From NCBI GenBank assembly GCA_965601955.1, contig OZ271855.1:2108001-2172000 (forward strand): a stretch of DNA of 64,000 bases, written 5' to 3'. The DNA is from RHLJ01 sp965601955. Lineage in GTDB: Bacteria; Bacteroidota; Rhodothermia; Balneolales; Balneolaceae. A program made the translations under genes and the position numbers. The notes beneath the pieces are model-generated. The model saw nothing but the letters and a program-made list of their open reading frames with translations. It was not told the DNA's origin and ran no database searches. Shown here piece by piece: positions 50,575 through 59,527 of the stretch (positions are counted from its first letter, which is position 1; each line of letters begins with the position of its first letter).

Positions 50575-51330
50575 ATGTCAGAAAAAACCAGAGAAAAAAG
50601 CTATTCAAAAACAGGCACTGCATCATTAGAGTTTGATGATTTTGAACTTCAGAATACGATGCAAAACTTCCTCAAGGAGGAAGAGAAGGATACCGGGAAG
50701 GGTATCTGGAATTTTGCCACCATTTCAGGCCTCGCGATGCTTTTTTTAGCTTTATCCGCCATTTTACATTTAGTTGGCTTTTCGTTTGGAGGAGGGTTTC
50801 CGGCTTTTCTTGAAGGAGCTATAGCCTCTATGCCATTAATTGGAGGAGCCCTGGTTACACTGATCGGGTTTGGTTTTTTGGTTGGGGATCGCAAAAGAGA
50901 GCAAAAAGCTGAAAGAGAAAAAAGAAGGAATAGGAAAGTAAAAGCTAAAGCAGCATCAAATTCGAGCCGAAAAAAGATGGATGACGTCCATGGGTCGGAA
51001 TTTTCCACTACTTCAAGAAGTACTCTGAGAAACGATTTAGATTCTGATTTTACCTCAAGCTCAAGTTCAACTAATTTCGAAGATTTTGCGATCGGATCGT
51101 CTTATGGATATCGACATGTAAAACGCTTGATGAAATCCCGCTCAGATAAAAAATGGGCAGGTGTTTGTGGGGGGCTTGCTAAATATTTTGGAATAAGCTC
51201 AACGGTAGTTCGGTTCATTTTTGTAGCAGCATTTTTCATGGGATATGGTGCAAGTTTATTAATCTATTTAGGTCTCGCACTTGCAATGCCGAAAGAGCCT
51301 GTCGAACTTATGGACGACTTCGATTTCTAA
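50575..51330 (+). CDS. PspC-domain membrane protein
   Basis: 251 residues. Two membrane helices (about 43-65 and 78-100) are followed by a basic cytoplasmic segment, a serine-rich linker, and a C-terminal PspC domain: 'LMKSRSDKKWAGVCGGLAKYFGISSTVVRFIFVAAFF', then 'GASLLIYLGLALAMP'. PspC proteins belong to the envelope-stress (phage-shock) response in Proteobacteria; in Bacteroidota they occur without the rest of that system, as here. A GGAGG ribosome site lies 10 bases before the ATG. Confidence 0.82.
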   Translation: MSEKTREKSYSKTGTASLEFDDFELQNTMQNFLKEEEKDTGKGIWNFATISGLAMLFLALSAILHLVGFSFGGGFPAFLEGAIASMPLIGGALVTLIGFGFLVGDRKREQKAEREKRRNRKVKAKAASNSSRKKMDDVHGSEFSTTSRSTLRNDLDSDFTSSSSSTNFEDFAIGSSYGYRHVKRLMKSRSDKKWAGVCGGLAKYFGISSTVVRFIFVAAFFMGYGASLLIYLGLALAMPKEPVELMDDFDF

Positions 51331-51367
51331 ATTAATTTGAGTTCGAGATAACCTACCATTGCATTTT

Positions 51368-51418
51368 TTCTGACCCATACCTGTCAGGATTTTAAATCCT
51401 GACAGGTATGGGTCAGAA
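51368..51418. repeat. Perfect 25-bp-arm palindrome
   Basis: Two perfect 25-base inverted arms (51368-51392 and 51394-51418) around a single T, containing TGACCCATACCTGTCAGG and its complement. No T-run follows immediately on either side, so it is not a standard terminator, although a hairpin this strong could stop polymerase or protect the 3' end of the PspC transcript. 'CCTGTCAGG'-type palindromes are, as I recall, common dispersed elements in Bacteroidota. Confidence 0.8.
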
Positions 51419-51501
51419 CCTTTTAAAATGACAAAAATCTGAGCTTGATACCTCTTATCTTTTATTTCGAACTCGCGTTAAATTATCCATAAATTCATTT
51501 T

Positions 51502-52104
51502 ATGTTTATTTCCTTTGAAGGGATTGATGGAAGTGGTAAGTCCACCCAAATTGCTCTATTAAAAGAAAAGCTTATTCAGCTAGGGAAAACGGTCCAGGTT
51601 TTTAGAGAACCCGGAGGCACTATTCTTTCTGAACAGATTCGAGAACTGTTACTGAATTCTGACCTTGAGATTACTCCCGTCTCAGAACTACTTCTATTTT
51701 CCGCAGCAAGAGCACAGTTAATGGAAGAAAAGGTAATTCCGGCATTAGAAAGAGGGGAGATTGTAATTTTGGATCGCTTTTTTGATTCTACTACCGCATA
51801 TCAAGGGTATGGACGGAATTGTCTTTCGATTGACCAAATTGATGTAATAAACAAAGTCGCTTCACACGAGCGAGAGCCGGATTTTACGTTTTATCTAAGG
51901 CTCGAATTGGAAGAATCCATTTCCAGAAGAAAGGATCAATTGGAAGATAGAATGGAAAAATCAGGTGCTGATTTTTTTGAAAGAGTTATAAAAGGTTTTG
52001 ATGAGCTAGCTAAAACAAAGCCGCGCTTTAGAACGATAGACGCTTCTAAAGATTTGAAGGAGATACATTTAGAAATACTTACCCAATTAAAACTCACAGA
52101 CTAA
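51502..52104 (+). CDS. tmk: Thymidylate kinase
   Basis: 200 residues. P-loop 'GIDGSGKST' (7-15), DRF motif in 'IVILDRFFDSTTAYQGYGR', and the lid region 'LEESISRRKDQLEDRMEKSGADFFERVIKGF' with arginines. Also 'VFREPGGTILSEQIRELLL' holds the dTMP site. It phosphorylates dTMP to dTDP. Stand-alone in this layout, between PspC and the SRPBCC gene. Confidence 0.95.
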   Translation: MFISFEGIDGSGKSTQIALLKEKLIQLGKTVQVFREPGGTILSEQIRELLLNSDLEITPVSELLLFSAARAQLMEEKVIPALERGEIVILDRFFDSTTAYQGYGRNCLSIDQIDVINKVASHEREPDFTFYLRLELEESISRRKDQLEDRMEKSGADFFERVIKGFDELAKTKPRFRTIDASKDLKEIHLEILTQLKLTD

Positions 52105-52190
52105 CTCTGTTTTAAGAAGGGAAACCTATACAAATCTTGGAATCAAGATTAGGTATTATTACAATCCATATTTTTTATCCGTCTTACCGA

Positions 52191-52220
52191 TTGAGGCTTA
52201 GCCATATTATCCGTAAATTT
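52191..52220 (+). promoter_or_regulatory. Well-matched Bacteroidota promoter (TTG-N19-TAAATTTG)
   Basis: TTG at 52191-52193, 19-base spacer, TAAATTTG at 52213-52220. This is the best match to the Bacteroidota consensus in the window. It precedes the SRPBCC gene by about 90 bases. Confidence 0.65.
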
Positions 52221-52261
52221 GGATCAATGTGGATCAATCTTCCCATTTCCCAGAATTGATC
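52220..52261. promoter_or_regulatory. Possible operator: three copies of GGATCAAT
   Basis: GGATCAAT occurs at 52220-52227 and 52230-52237 as direct repeats one helical turn apart, and once inverted (ATTGATCC) at 52254-52261. The sites overlap the expected transcription start of the promoter at 52191-52220. No regulator is known; protein binding is inferred from spacing. Confidence 0.4.
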
Positions 52262-52308
52262 CATTTTCAGCTAAATATCAAACGACTATAACATCCTAGA
52301 TACTTATT

Positions 52309-52776
52309 ATGGCGCACGAAAGAATCGAGATTGATTTGCCTCTTGCTAAAGTTTATGAACTTTTAAGTAATCCTGTTGACTTCCCAAAGTTTTTGGAGCG
52401 CATCGATTCAGTAACAAGAATTAATTCTCAAACCTTCGAATACAGAACCACTATCGGGAGCGAAGAGTTTGTTTGGACCACTAACCTAATTGATAATCTT
52501 AGAAATACACGTTTCGCATGGATTACAATCAATGGTAATTTGAACCAAACAGGCACTATCCGATTTACTCCTCTTGATAACGGTACTCGTACTCGAGTTG
52601 AATTTTCATTGGATTACCGAACATTTTTTGGTGACCCAACGGATGAGTTGGCTTCTTTTATTGAAGAATCTCCTGCTCAATTGGTTAAGGACCTTGAGAA
52701 ATTCAAAAAGCTTGCTGAGTCTGATACTTTTAAAGAAGAACAAGCAGAGGTTTCTGAAGAGCAGGTAACTGCATAA
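52309..52776 (+). CDS. SRPBCC/START-like domain protein
   Basis: 155 residues. 'ERIEIDLPLAKVYELLSNPVDFPKFLERIDSVTRIN' followed by 'TWTTNLIDNLRNTRFAWITING' and 'GTIRFTPLDNGTRTRVEFSLDYRT' is the polyketide-cyclase/dehydrase pattern of the SRPBCC fold (helix-grip hydrophobic pocket). The C-terminal helix ends in an acidic tail. Ligand unknown; relatives bind lipids or quinones or assist envelope proteins. It has its own promoter and terminator. Confidence 0.78.
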   Translation: MAHERIEIDLPLAKVYELLSNPVDFPKFLERIDSVTRINSQTFEYRTTIGSEEFVWTTNLIDNLRNTRFAWITINGNLNQTGTIRFTPLDNGTRTRVEFSLDYRTFFGDPTDELASFIEESPAQLVKDLEKFKKLAESDTFKEEQAEVSEEQVTA

Positions 52777-52798
52777 ACCTTATTATTAAGCATATTAG

Positions 52799-52829
52799 AT
52801 GCGCATCATTTTTGATGCGCATTTTTTTT
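52799..52829 (+). terminator. Rho-independent terminator of the SRPBCC gene
   Basis: Perfect 10-bp stem ATGCGCATCA/TGATGCGCAT with a 4-base loop of T and a run of eight T. It starts 22 bases after the stop codon and ends 15 bases before the aroE start. Confidence 0.92.
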
Positions 52830-52843
52830 GTCCATTTTTTGGG

Positions 52844-53695
52844 ATGACTTTTTCAGAATTCATTAACTCAGCATCGGCAAATAATCCGCACTTCCTTTTA
52901 ATTGGGAATCCGGTAAGTCATAGTGTTTCTCCCATCATGCATAATGCTGCGTTAAATCATCATGGTATCGAAGCCGAGTACGTAGCAGTAGCTGTGTCTA
53001 TGAGTGAGATAAGCTCATTGATATCTCACTTCAACAATGAAAAGTTTTTGGGTGCTAATATCACTCTTCCTCACAAACAGCATCTGTTTAGCGCGGTAGA
53101 CGAGCTCACTGAAACGGCTTCTGCAATAGGTGCAATTAATACCATATTAAAGAGGGAAAATATTCTAGTAGGAGAGAATACAGACGTATATGGTTTCAAA
53201 AAGCCTTTGTACGAACACATTGATGATATTGATCTGGATAGGGCAGTAGTTTTTGGAACGGGGGGCGCTACAAAAGCTATTACATATGCATTGAATGATT
53301 TGGGATTCGAAGAAGTTGTATTGGTATCCCGAAAACCAGAACGCCATCTACAAACCGAAGGAATCATAATGTGCAGCTATGACCTCTGGACCGAATATGC
53401 TGAGGATGCTACAGTGATAGTAAATGCTACTCCATTAGGAATGTACCCTAATGTGAATGCCTCTCCTGTGAAAGAGTCTGAGATAGACACTCTTGGAGAT
53501 AAATTATGCTATGACATAGTATATAATCCCAGAAAGACTACGTTTTTAAACCAGGCGGAACAAGCAGGAGGGATTCCGGTTGGAGGACTAGAGATGCTTA
53601 TATATCAAGGTGCTAAGTCCTTTGAGTTATGGACGGACAAAGAGTTTCCGATAAAACTAGTAAAAGAGAGATTAGATGAGTTCTTCCCAAATTGA
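52844..53695 (+). CDS. aroE: Shikimate dehydrogenase
   Basis: About 283 residues from ATG 52844; the in-frame ATG at 52799 is inside the terminator hairpin and would give an untypical leader. Signatures: 'LIGNPVSHSVSPIMHNAALN' (shikimate-binding Ser-x-Ser), 'GANITLPHKQ' with the catalytic Lys (usually N-V-T-x-P-x-K; here the Lys is after His), 'INTI', 'ENTDVYGF' with the catalytic Asp, 'VFGTGGATKAITYAL' (NADP loop) and 'NATPLGMYP'. Fourth-to-last common steps of aromatic amino-acid synthesis. It overlaps the next gene by 20 bases. Confidence 0.92.
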   Translation: MTFSEFINSASANNPHFLLIGNPVSHSVSPIMHNAALNHHGIEAEYVAVAVSMSEISSLISHFNNEKFLGANITLPHKQHLFSAVDELTETASAIGAINTILKRENILVGENTDVYGFKKPLYEHIDDIDLDRAVVFGTGGATKAITYALNDLGFEEVVLVSRKPERHLQTEGIIMCSYDLWTEYAEDATVIVNATPLGMYPNVNASPVKESEIDTLGDKLCYDIVYNPRKTTFLNQAEQAGGIPVGGLEMLIYQGAKSFELWTDKEFPIKLVKERLDEFFPN

Positions 53696-54437
53696 TTTTA
53701 TTCGCCCCGAGAAATTGAACGATGGAAGAATATTGTCATGGTTTTCTCTAAAAAACCCGGACTTGCTTGAGGAAGGTCAATTAATTCCTGGACTCAATAT
53801 CGGGTTCAACTCCAAAGAGCGACACGATATTATCCTTCACAACCTCAAGCTTTTATCCGATGAAATTAGGACTAAAACCAGCAATATCGCACTGGGAGAA
53901 CAAGTACATCAGACGGATGTTAAGCTTATAACAAAGGGAGGCATTTACAATGAAACAGATGCTTTTGTTAGCAATACTCCGGGAGTTGCTCTTGGTATAC
54001 AAGTAGCTGATTGTGGAGCAGTTCTTCTTGGAGATTCAATGAATAAAGTAATAGGTGCTGCGCACGCCGGGTGGAGAGGAGCTGTAAGTGGGATCGTTCC
54101 CAAAACTGTACAGGAAATGGTATCCCTTGGAGCCGAGACAAGTAGGATAAAAGCGTTTATAAGTCCTTGCCTGGCAGTACATAACTTCGAAGTGGGCGAA
54201 GAAGTGGCATTACGGTTTCCGGAGAATCTAGTGGATGATACCTCTTATGAAAAACCTCATGTCGACTTGAAAGGCTTAATAATGGAACAGTTGATGCTTT
54301 CGGGTGTGCTCCCAAAAAATATAGAGTGCGATGACCGATGTACCATTGATGAGGAAGACCTTTTCTATTCTTATCGAAGGGAAAAAGAAAAAAGTGGACG
54401 AATGCTTGGAGTTATAAAACTAAACTCCTTAAAATGA
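53676..54437 (+). CDS. pgeF: PgeF/YfiH-family purine nucleoside phosphorylase-like (laccase-domain) protein
   Basis: 253 residues. Key zinc ligands and signature motifs are visible: 'ALGEQVHQTDVKLI' (His), 'QVADCGAVLLGD' (Cys), 'GAAHAGWRGAVSGIV' (His) and 'CDDRCTIDEEDLFYSYRREKEKSGRMLGVI'. Members of this family cleave purine nucleosides with phosphate and, in E. coli, edit wrong residues from peptidoglycan precursors. The gene overlaps the end of aroE by 20 bases in another frame, so coupling is likely. Confidence 0.88.
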   Translation: MSSSQIDFIRPEKLNDGRILSWFSLKNPDLLEEGQLIPGLNIGFNSKERHDIILHNLKLLSDEIRTKTSNIALGEQVHQTDVKLITKGGIYNETDAFVSNTPGVALGIQVADCGAVLLGDSMNKVIGAAHAGWRGAVSGIVPKTVQEMVSLGAETSRIKAFISPCLAVHNFEVGEEVALRFPENLVDDTSYEKPHVDLKGLIMEQLMLSGVLPKNIECDDRCTIDEEDLFYSYRREKEKSGRMLGVIKLNSLK

Positions 54438-54450
54438 GTTTATTTGAGAT

Positions 54451-55596
54451 TTGAATAAGCAAAAGCTTGCCATACTGGGATCGACCGGTTCTATCGGAAC
54501 ACAAACACTGGATATAGTACGTCAACATCCGGATAAATTCGAAGTAACGGTACTTAGTGCTAATGCGAATGTTGAGTTACTTGCCCAGCAGATTAATGAG
54601 TTCAAGCCTAAATGTGCTCTTATTTGCAAGGATATACTCTATAGGAATCTGACAGAGCTTGTAGAAACTGATACAGAGCTAATTTCTGGCGAGAAGCATC
54701 TTGCAGAGCTTGTAGTGCGAGATGATGTTGATACCGTATTGAACAGCCTAGTGGGTTTCTCGGGGTTTCAGCCAACAGTAGCTGCGGTTAAAGCCGGCAA
54801 GAAGATAGCTCTGGCAAATAAAGAGTCCCTTGTGGTTGGGGGAGAACTTATTTTCAAATTGCTGCAGGATTCTACTTCTGAATTAATCCCGGTTGATTCG
54901 GAGCACAGTGCTATGCTCCAATGCCTGGTAGGTGAGCCAAAAGATTTGCTTGAAAAAATCATTATTACTGCAAGTGGAGGCCCATTTAGATCGTATACTT
55001 TAGAGCAAATGAGTAAGGTGACAAAGGCTCAGGCTCTGAAACATCCAAATTGGAGTATGGGAGCTAAAATTACCATCGATTCATCAACAATGATGAATAA
55101 AGGTCTTGAAATTATCGAAGCTCATTGGATTTTCGATGTACCAGTTCAAAAGATTGAGCCAGTAATTCATCCCCAAAGTATTATTCACTCGATAGTAACT
55201 TTCAAGGATGGATCAAGTAAAGCGCAGCTTGGTTTACCGGATATGAAAGTGCCGATCATTTATGCGCTTTCCTACCCTGATCGATATGACCTGGAAACTC
55301 CCAGGATGGATTGGTCAATAAATCATGAGTTAACTTTTGAACCTGTAGATTATTTAAGATTTCCATGCGTTAAGCTAGCTATCGATGCAGTTGAAGAAGG
55401 GGGTACAACTCCAGCAGTGTTAAATGCTGCAAACGAAGTAGCGGTACAGCGCTTTTTGAATGAAGAAATTGGTTATATTGAAATTTCGAAAGTCGTTGAA
55501 AAATGTATGCTAACCATTCCTAATCAAGGGGATATAGGTATTGAGTTACTTAAAGAAATAGATAAAGAAACGAGAGCATTAGCCTCATCAATTTAG
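54451..55596 (+). CDS. dxr: 1-deoxy-D-xylulose 5-phosphate reductoisomerase
   Basis: 381 residues from TTG 54451. NADPH loop 'GSTGSIGT' (10-17), 'ALANKESLVVGGELI', the metal and substrate motif 'PVDSEHSAMLQCL', 'TASGGPFR' and 'SSTMMNKGLEIIEAHWIF'; C-terminal 'NAANEVAVQRFLN'. Second step of the methylerythritol-phosphate route to isoprenoids. Its stop codon overlaps the rseP start (TAGTG). Confidence 0.95.
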   Translation: MNKQKLAILGSTGSIGTQTLDIVRQHPDKFEVTVLSANANVELLAQQINEFKPKCALICKDILYRNLTELVETDTELISGEKHLAELVVRDDVDTVLNSLVGFSGFQPTVAAVKAGKKIALANKESLVVGGELIFKLLQDSTSELIPVDSEHSAMLQCLVGEPKDLLEKIIITASGGPFRSYTLEQMSKVTKAQALKHPNWSMGAKITIDSSTMMNKGLEIIEAHWIFDVPVQKIEPVIHPQSIIHSIVTFKDGSSKAQLGLPDMKVPIIYALSYPDRYDLETPRMDWSINHELTFEPVDYLRFPCVKLAIDAVEEGGTTPAVLNAANEVAVQRFLNEEIGYIEISKVVEKCMLTIPNQGDIGIELLKEIDKETRALASSI

Positions 55597-56933
55597 TGAG
55601 TATGGAATTCATTGATATTTTAAGAACAATAGGCATATTCATGGGTGCACTTATGATTTTGGTGTTCATTCATGAGCTGGGCCACTTTTTAGCTGCCAAG
55701 CTATTCGGAATGCGCGTTGAGCGTTTTTCTGTTGGTTTCCCGCCGCGTGTCTGGGGGTTCAAAAAGGGAGATACAGACTATTGTATAGGAGCTACTCCGC
55801 TTGGCGGATATGTCAAGATTTCCGGGATGGTTGATGAAAGTATGGACACTGATTTTATTGATAAAGAACCCGAACCATGGGAGTATCGAAGTAAGCCTGT
55901 TTGGCAGCGTATGATCGTAATTACTGCAGGGGTAATATTTAATATGATTCTTGCCTTTTTCATCTTCACGGGCATGACTCTTTCGAACGGGAAGCTGACA
56001 CTTCCAATAGATAAGGTAGAAGGGCTTTATATACCAGAAGGAAGTCTCTTAGACGAACTTGGCTTTCAAACAAATGACAAGATCATCGGGGTAAATGGAG
56101 AAAATGTAATCGCATTCGAAGATCTCGTTGCCCCATCCAAGCTTACTTCCGGGAACCTTAACTACCAGGTTATAAGAGGAGGAGAACAAATTGATATAAG
56201 TATCCCTTCTAACATTCTGGATAGCTTACAAACCAGGGACTTTATTACCCCTTTGTATGCTTTTCCTAGTTCTTTTTCAATGGTGTCATTGGGAACACCT
56301 GCTGAAAAAGCCGGACTAAAAGCAGGAGATAAAGTTATAGCGATTGATAGTGTAGAAATTAAGTACTGGATGCAACTCACTTCTATTATTACAGAAGCCG
56401 AAGGAAAGGAAATGGATTTTACCATCCAGAGAGAAGATTCAGTTTTTAATATGGCAATTGCACCTAATGCCTCAAATCAAATTGGAATCAGAGCTCCAAC
56501 ACTAGACATGCTTGGGGGTGAACGAAAAGAACTTGGCTTATTTGCTTCTATCGGTGAAGGCTGGGATCAAACAATAGAACAGACAAGTGGTATTATTGGA
56601 GGCTTTGCCCGTATGATATCCGGTGATATTTCAGTCCGACAGAATCTTGGAGGCCCAATCGCTATTGCAAGTATAACACGACAGGCTACCGATCAATCCG
56701 GATGGAATGGATTTTGGCAAATAACCGCTCTTTTGAGCATTACCCTGGCCATAATGAACATTCTTCCAATTCCAGCACTCGACGGTGGACACCTTGTTTT
56801 CTTAATCTATGAAGGTATTGTTCGCAAAGAACCATCAGAGAAGTTCAAAATTGTAGCTCAGAATATTGGCTTTATTCTCCTGTTAACCTTAATGGTCTTT
56901 GTGATCTTTAATGATATTTTGAAGTACTTTTAA
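55596..56933 (+). CDS. rseP: RIP metalloprotease RseP (site-2 protease)
   Basis: 445 residues from GTG 55596 (ATG 55602 is an alternative). Zinc-binding 'HELGH' (26-30) in the first membrane helix, third ligand Asp near 395 in 'ILPIPALDGGHL', four membrane helices and a PDZ-type domain ('LGTPAEKAGLKAGDKVIAIDSVEI'); a second, weaker PDZ-like stretch precedes it ('SLLDELGFQTNDKIIGVNGENV'). It cuts membrane-anchored anti-sigma factors and signal-peptide remnants. Grouping with dxr is common in bacteria. Confidence 0.93.
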   Translation: MSMEFIDILRTIGIFMGALMILVFIHELGHFLAAKLFGMRVERFSVGFPPRVWGFKKGDTDYCIGATPLGGYVKISGMVDESMDTDFIDKEPEPWEYRSKPVWQRMIVITAGVIFNMILAFFIFTGMTLSNGKLTLPIDKVEGLYIPEGSLLDELGFQTNDKIIGVNGENVIAFEDLVAPSKLTSGNLNYQVIRGGEQIDISIPSNILDSLQTRDFITPLYAFPSSFSMVSLGTPAEKAGLKAGDKVIAIDSVEIKYWMQLTSIITEAEGKEMDFTIQREDSVFNMAIAPNASNQIGIRAPTLDMLGGERKELGLFASIGEGWDQTIEQTSGIIGGFARMISGDISVRQNLGGPIAIASITRQATDQSGWNGFWQITALLSITLAIMNILPIPALDGGHLVFLIYEGIVRKEPSEKFKIVAQNIGFILLLTLMVFVIFNDILKYF

Positions 56934-56935
56934 GC

Positions 56936-57586
56936 ATGTTCGCTAAAGAAGGGTACTTTACAATGGCATTAGTTACGGTGGTTGCAGCTGCCGTACTTAT
57001 TCTTACCAGTCGGTTTATCGACCATTGGTTTTCTTACTTCATCTATATTACAGTAGCAATTATTTGGGGCATAGTGATTTATTTTTTTCGAGACCCGGAA
57101 CGTGTAACCCCGGGTGGCGATTCACTTATTATTTCTCCTGCTGATGGGAAAGTGGTTCTGGTCAAAGAGATTGAAGAGGATATCTACCTTAAATCAAAAG
57201 CGACTCAGATCAGTATTTTTCTTTCACCTTTGGATGTTCATGTGAATCGAAATCCGATATCAGGAAAGCTGGAGTACCTGAAATATCACCCGGGTAAATA
57301 CCTTATGGCTTGGGATGAAAATGCTTCTATTGAAAATGAAAGAGCAGATTTTGGGGTACTGCATTCATCAGGGACAAAGCTCTTTTTTAAGCAAATAACA
57401 GGCTTTCTTGCAAGGAGGATAGTTTACCATATTAAAGAAGGGGATGACCTGGTTTCCGGGGAAAGGTTTGGAATGATGAAATTTGGCAGTAGAATGGATG
57501 TAATTGTACCGGGTAATGTAGAGGTTTCTGTAAAGGAAGGAGATCGAACCTGGGCCGGTGAATCGATTATTGGAAAGATTACCTGA
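56936..57586 (+). CDS. psd: Phosphatidylserine decarboxylase, archaeal-type (short form)
   Basis: 216 residues, the short form that lacks the long N-terminal region of E. coli Psd. Two N-terminal membrane helices, then 'FFRDPERVTPGGDSLIISPADGKVVLVKEI', 'ISIFLSPLDVHVNRNPISG' with the catalytic His, and 'MMKFGSRMDVIVP', where Ser185 should become the pyruvoyl group by self-cleavage at G-S. It produces phosphatidylethanolamine. The next gene makes its substrate. Confidence 0.93.
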   Translation: MFAKEGYFTMALVTVVAAAVLILTSRFIDHWFSYFIYITVAIIWGIVIYFFRDPERVTPGGDSLIISPADGKVVLVKEIEEDIYLKSKATQISIFLSPLDVHVNRNPISGKLEYLKYHPGKYLMAWDENASIENERADFGVLHSSGTKLFFKQITGFLARRIVYHIKEGDDLVSGERFGMMKFGSRMDVIVPGNVEVSVKEGDRTWAGESIIGKIT

Positions 57587-57587
57587 G

Positions 57588-58415
57588 ATGAAATATCCTA
57601 TTCAAAAGAAATATCATAATTTTAGGCAGCGGCGAGAGGAGATTCGTAAGTCTAAACCTCCTGTCAATCCAAGGATTGCGGTTCCAAGTTTCTTCACCTT
57701 AATGAATCTTTTTTCAGGGTTTTTAGCCATTATCTCTATTTCGGATGGAAACTTGTTTTGGGGTGCCTGGTTAATTATCGCTGCCGGGATGTTTGATGTA
57801 TTTGATGGCCTTATGGCAAGGCTGGCGAATGCTCATAGTGATTTCGGAATCGAATTGGATTCACTTAGTGATATGGTTTCATTTGGAGTGGCACCAGGTT
57901 TTCTAGCGTATAACTTTGTGCTCTATCAATTCGGGATGCTAGGAATTCTGGTAAGTGCTATTCCTCCATTATGCGGAGCTGTCCGGCTGGCAAGATTTAA
58001 TGTAAATGCCCGGCTTCAGCCAAGCGCTGACAGTTTTATAGGTCTTCCAATACCTTCTGTAGCGATCATCATTGTCTCATTTTATCTCACTTTCAGAGAC
58101 GATATGTACTTATTCGATTTCTTCAAGAATGGGGTTAGCAGTGTACTAATACCCCTTATTGTGATTGTTTCCTTTTTGATGGTAAGTACCATCCAGTTTG
58201 AAAAAATCCCTCGCTTCGATAAGTATTCGATTAAAACTAAGAAGTGGACATTCCTGCTATTCTTTGCCTATCTGGTGATCATTATTGTATTTCGAGAGTA
58301 TGGGCTAATGACCGTAATCCTGATTTATATAACCAAGTCAGTAGCTCTGGGAGCAATCAAGTTTTTTAAAGCCGACTATACTGGAGAGGAAGAGCCTTTT
58401 CAGGATTTTAGCTAA
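57588..58415 (+). CDS. pssA: CDP-diacylglycerol-serine O-phosphatidyltransferase
   Basis: About 275 residues from ATG 57588, one base after the psd stop. The CDP-alcohol phosphotransferase signature D-G-x2-A-R-x7-8-G-x3-D-x3-D is seen in 'DVFDGLMARLANAHSDFGIELDSLSD'. About eight membrane helices. It joins CDP-diacylglycerol and serine to phosphatidylserine, which Psd decarboxylates. Last gene of the long plus-strand series, converging on a beta-lactamase-like gene. Confidence 0.93.
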   Translation: MKYPIQKKYHNFRQRREEIRKSKPPVNPRIAVPSFFTLMNLFSGFLAIISISDGNLFWGAWLIIAAGMFDVFDGLMARLANAHSDFGIELDSLSDMVSFGVAPGFLAYNFVLYQFGMLGILVSAIPPLCGAVRLARFNVNARLQPSADSFIGLPIPSVAIIIVSFYLTFRDDMYLFDFFKNGVSSVLIPLIVIVSFLMVSTIQFEKIPRFDKYSIKTKKWTFLLFFAYLVIIIVFREYGLMTVILIYITKSVALGAIKFFKADYTGEEEPFQDFS

Positions 58416-58424
58416 AGCCTCTAT

Positions 58425-59507
58425 TTAGTCACTAGGTTCTAAGAAGTGATTCACAATAGAGTCACTGATCGAGCTAAAAGCCTCTCCAACAGATTGTCCT
58501 TGACCCCAATTAGTCAGGATTACGATACCAAGCTGGTATTCAGGGTAAAGTGCCAGATAAGAGGCATAACCATCAATATCCCCTCCATGATAAATGATCT
58601 GCGTATCCCATTTGGAAGAATTAATCACAAAACACCCCAATCCATAGCTCCAGGATTCATTTATTTTTAACAACTTCTTCATCTGGATTTTATTCACTGA
58701 ATTATCCTTTAGTAGATAAAGCATGAATTGATTCAAATCTGAAACGGAGCTAAACATATTTCCAGCCCCTGAAAGAGTGCCCATATTCCAGGGCTCAGTT
58801 TCAGTGATTGGAGAAACTTCCAGGTAAGGTACCGCAAGGTTAGTGTGGATACTTTCGCTTAATACAAGAGAAGAATTATTCATCCCATATACAGAGAAAA
58901 TATTCTCTTCCATAAGTACAGCAAGTTCTTTGTGCATTCGATGTTCCATAGCCACCCCAAGAACTCCATACCCGAAGTTGGAATAGTTGTAGTTTTCTCC
59001 AATAGGGTTTCCAATTTCTACGAGTTCTATCCCTTCGAGCATTTGTTCTTTGGAATACCCTTTGATGGGATGTGGGTCTATTCGATCCAGGTTTTCAGGA
59101 TATCTTGGGAACTCTGAAGAATGGGTTGCTATATCTTTTAGGGTTACTACTTGTCCGGATGGTGATTTCGGAAAGTCTAAGCCTTCAGGGAAGAAGTTGG
59201 ATAAAGTGTCGGAAAGAGAAATTTCTTGCTGGTGGATTAAGATGGAAAGCAAATGGCCGGTAAACATTTTGGTCACCGAGCCAATCTGGTATACCGTGTG
59301 TTCATTTGCTTCAATCTTTTTGTTTACATCCGCATATCCAAAGCCCTCAGCGATGATAACCTCTCCATCTTTCACAACTCCAATAGTAATGCCAGGAATC
59401 GATTTACTCTCTATTTGACTACGAACAAGTTGATCAATGTTTAAGTCCTGAGCACGTAGATCAGCACTAAAAAAGATAAAAAAACTAAGAAATAAGAGAG
59501 GTTTCAT
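58425..59507 (-). CDS. Serine hydrolase, beta-lactamase/DD-peptidase-like (class C fold), paralogue 1
   Basis: 360 residues with signal peptide 'MKPLLFLSFFIFFSADLRAQ'. Ser77-x-x-Lys80 in 'YQIGSVTKMF', Y-x-N in 'NYNYSNFGYG', and 'IIYHGGDIDGYAS' in place of the K-T/S-G box. This is the Beta-lactamase (PF00144-type) group that includes esterases, D-aminopeptidases and Lact-type proteins; actual lactam resistance cannot be inferred. Lies 20 bases downstream of a paralogue on the same strand. Confidence 0.85.
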   Translation of the reverse strand: MKPLLFLSFFIFFSADLRAQDLNIDQLVRSQIESKSIPGITIGVVKDGEVIIAEGFGYADVNKKIEANEHTVYQIGSVTKMFTGHLLSILIHQQEISLSDTLSNFFPEGLDFPKSPSGQVVTLKDIATHSSEFPRYPENLDRIDPHPIKGYSKEQMLEGIELVEIGNPIGENYNYSNFGYGVLGVAMEHRMHKELAVLMEENIFSVYGMNNSSLVLSESIHTNLAVPYLEVSPITETEPWNMGTLSGAGNMFSSVSDLNQFMLYLLKDNSVNKIQMKKLLKINESWSYGLGCFVINSSKWDTQIIYHGGDIDGYASYLALYPEYQLGIVILTNWGQGQSVGEAFSSISDSIVNHFLEPSD

Positions 59508-59527
59508 GACAAAAGTAATTCCCAGAT

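Noticed and set aside
52799..52843. Upstream in-frame ATG for aroE
   Set aside because: It coincides with the left arm of a perfect terminator hairpin; the leader peptide is untypical for shikimate dehydrogenase, and ATG 52844 gives the normal start.
59050..59418. Plus-strand open frame of 122 codons opposite serine hydrolase 1
   Set aside because: Antisense to the SxxK region of a convincing gene; codon pattern not gene-like.
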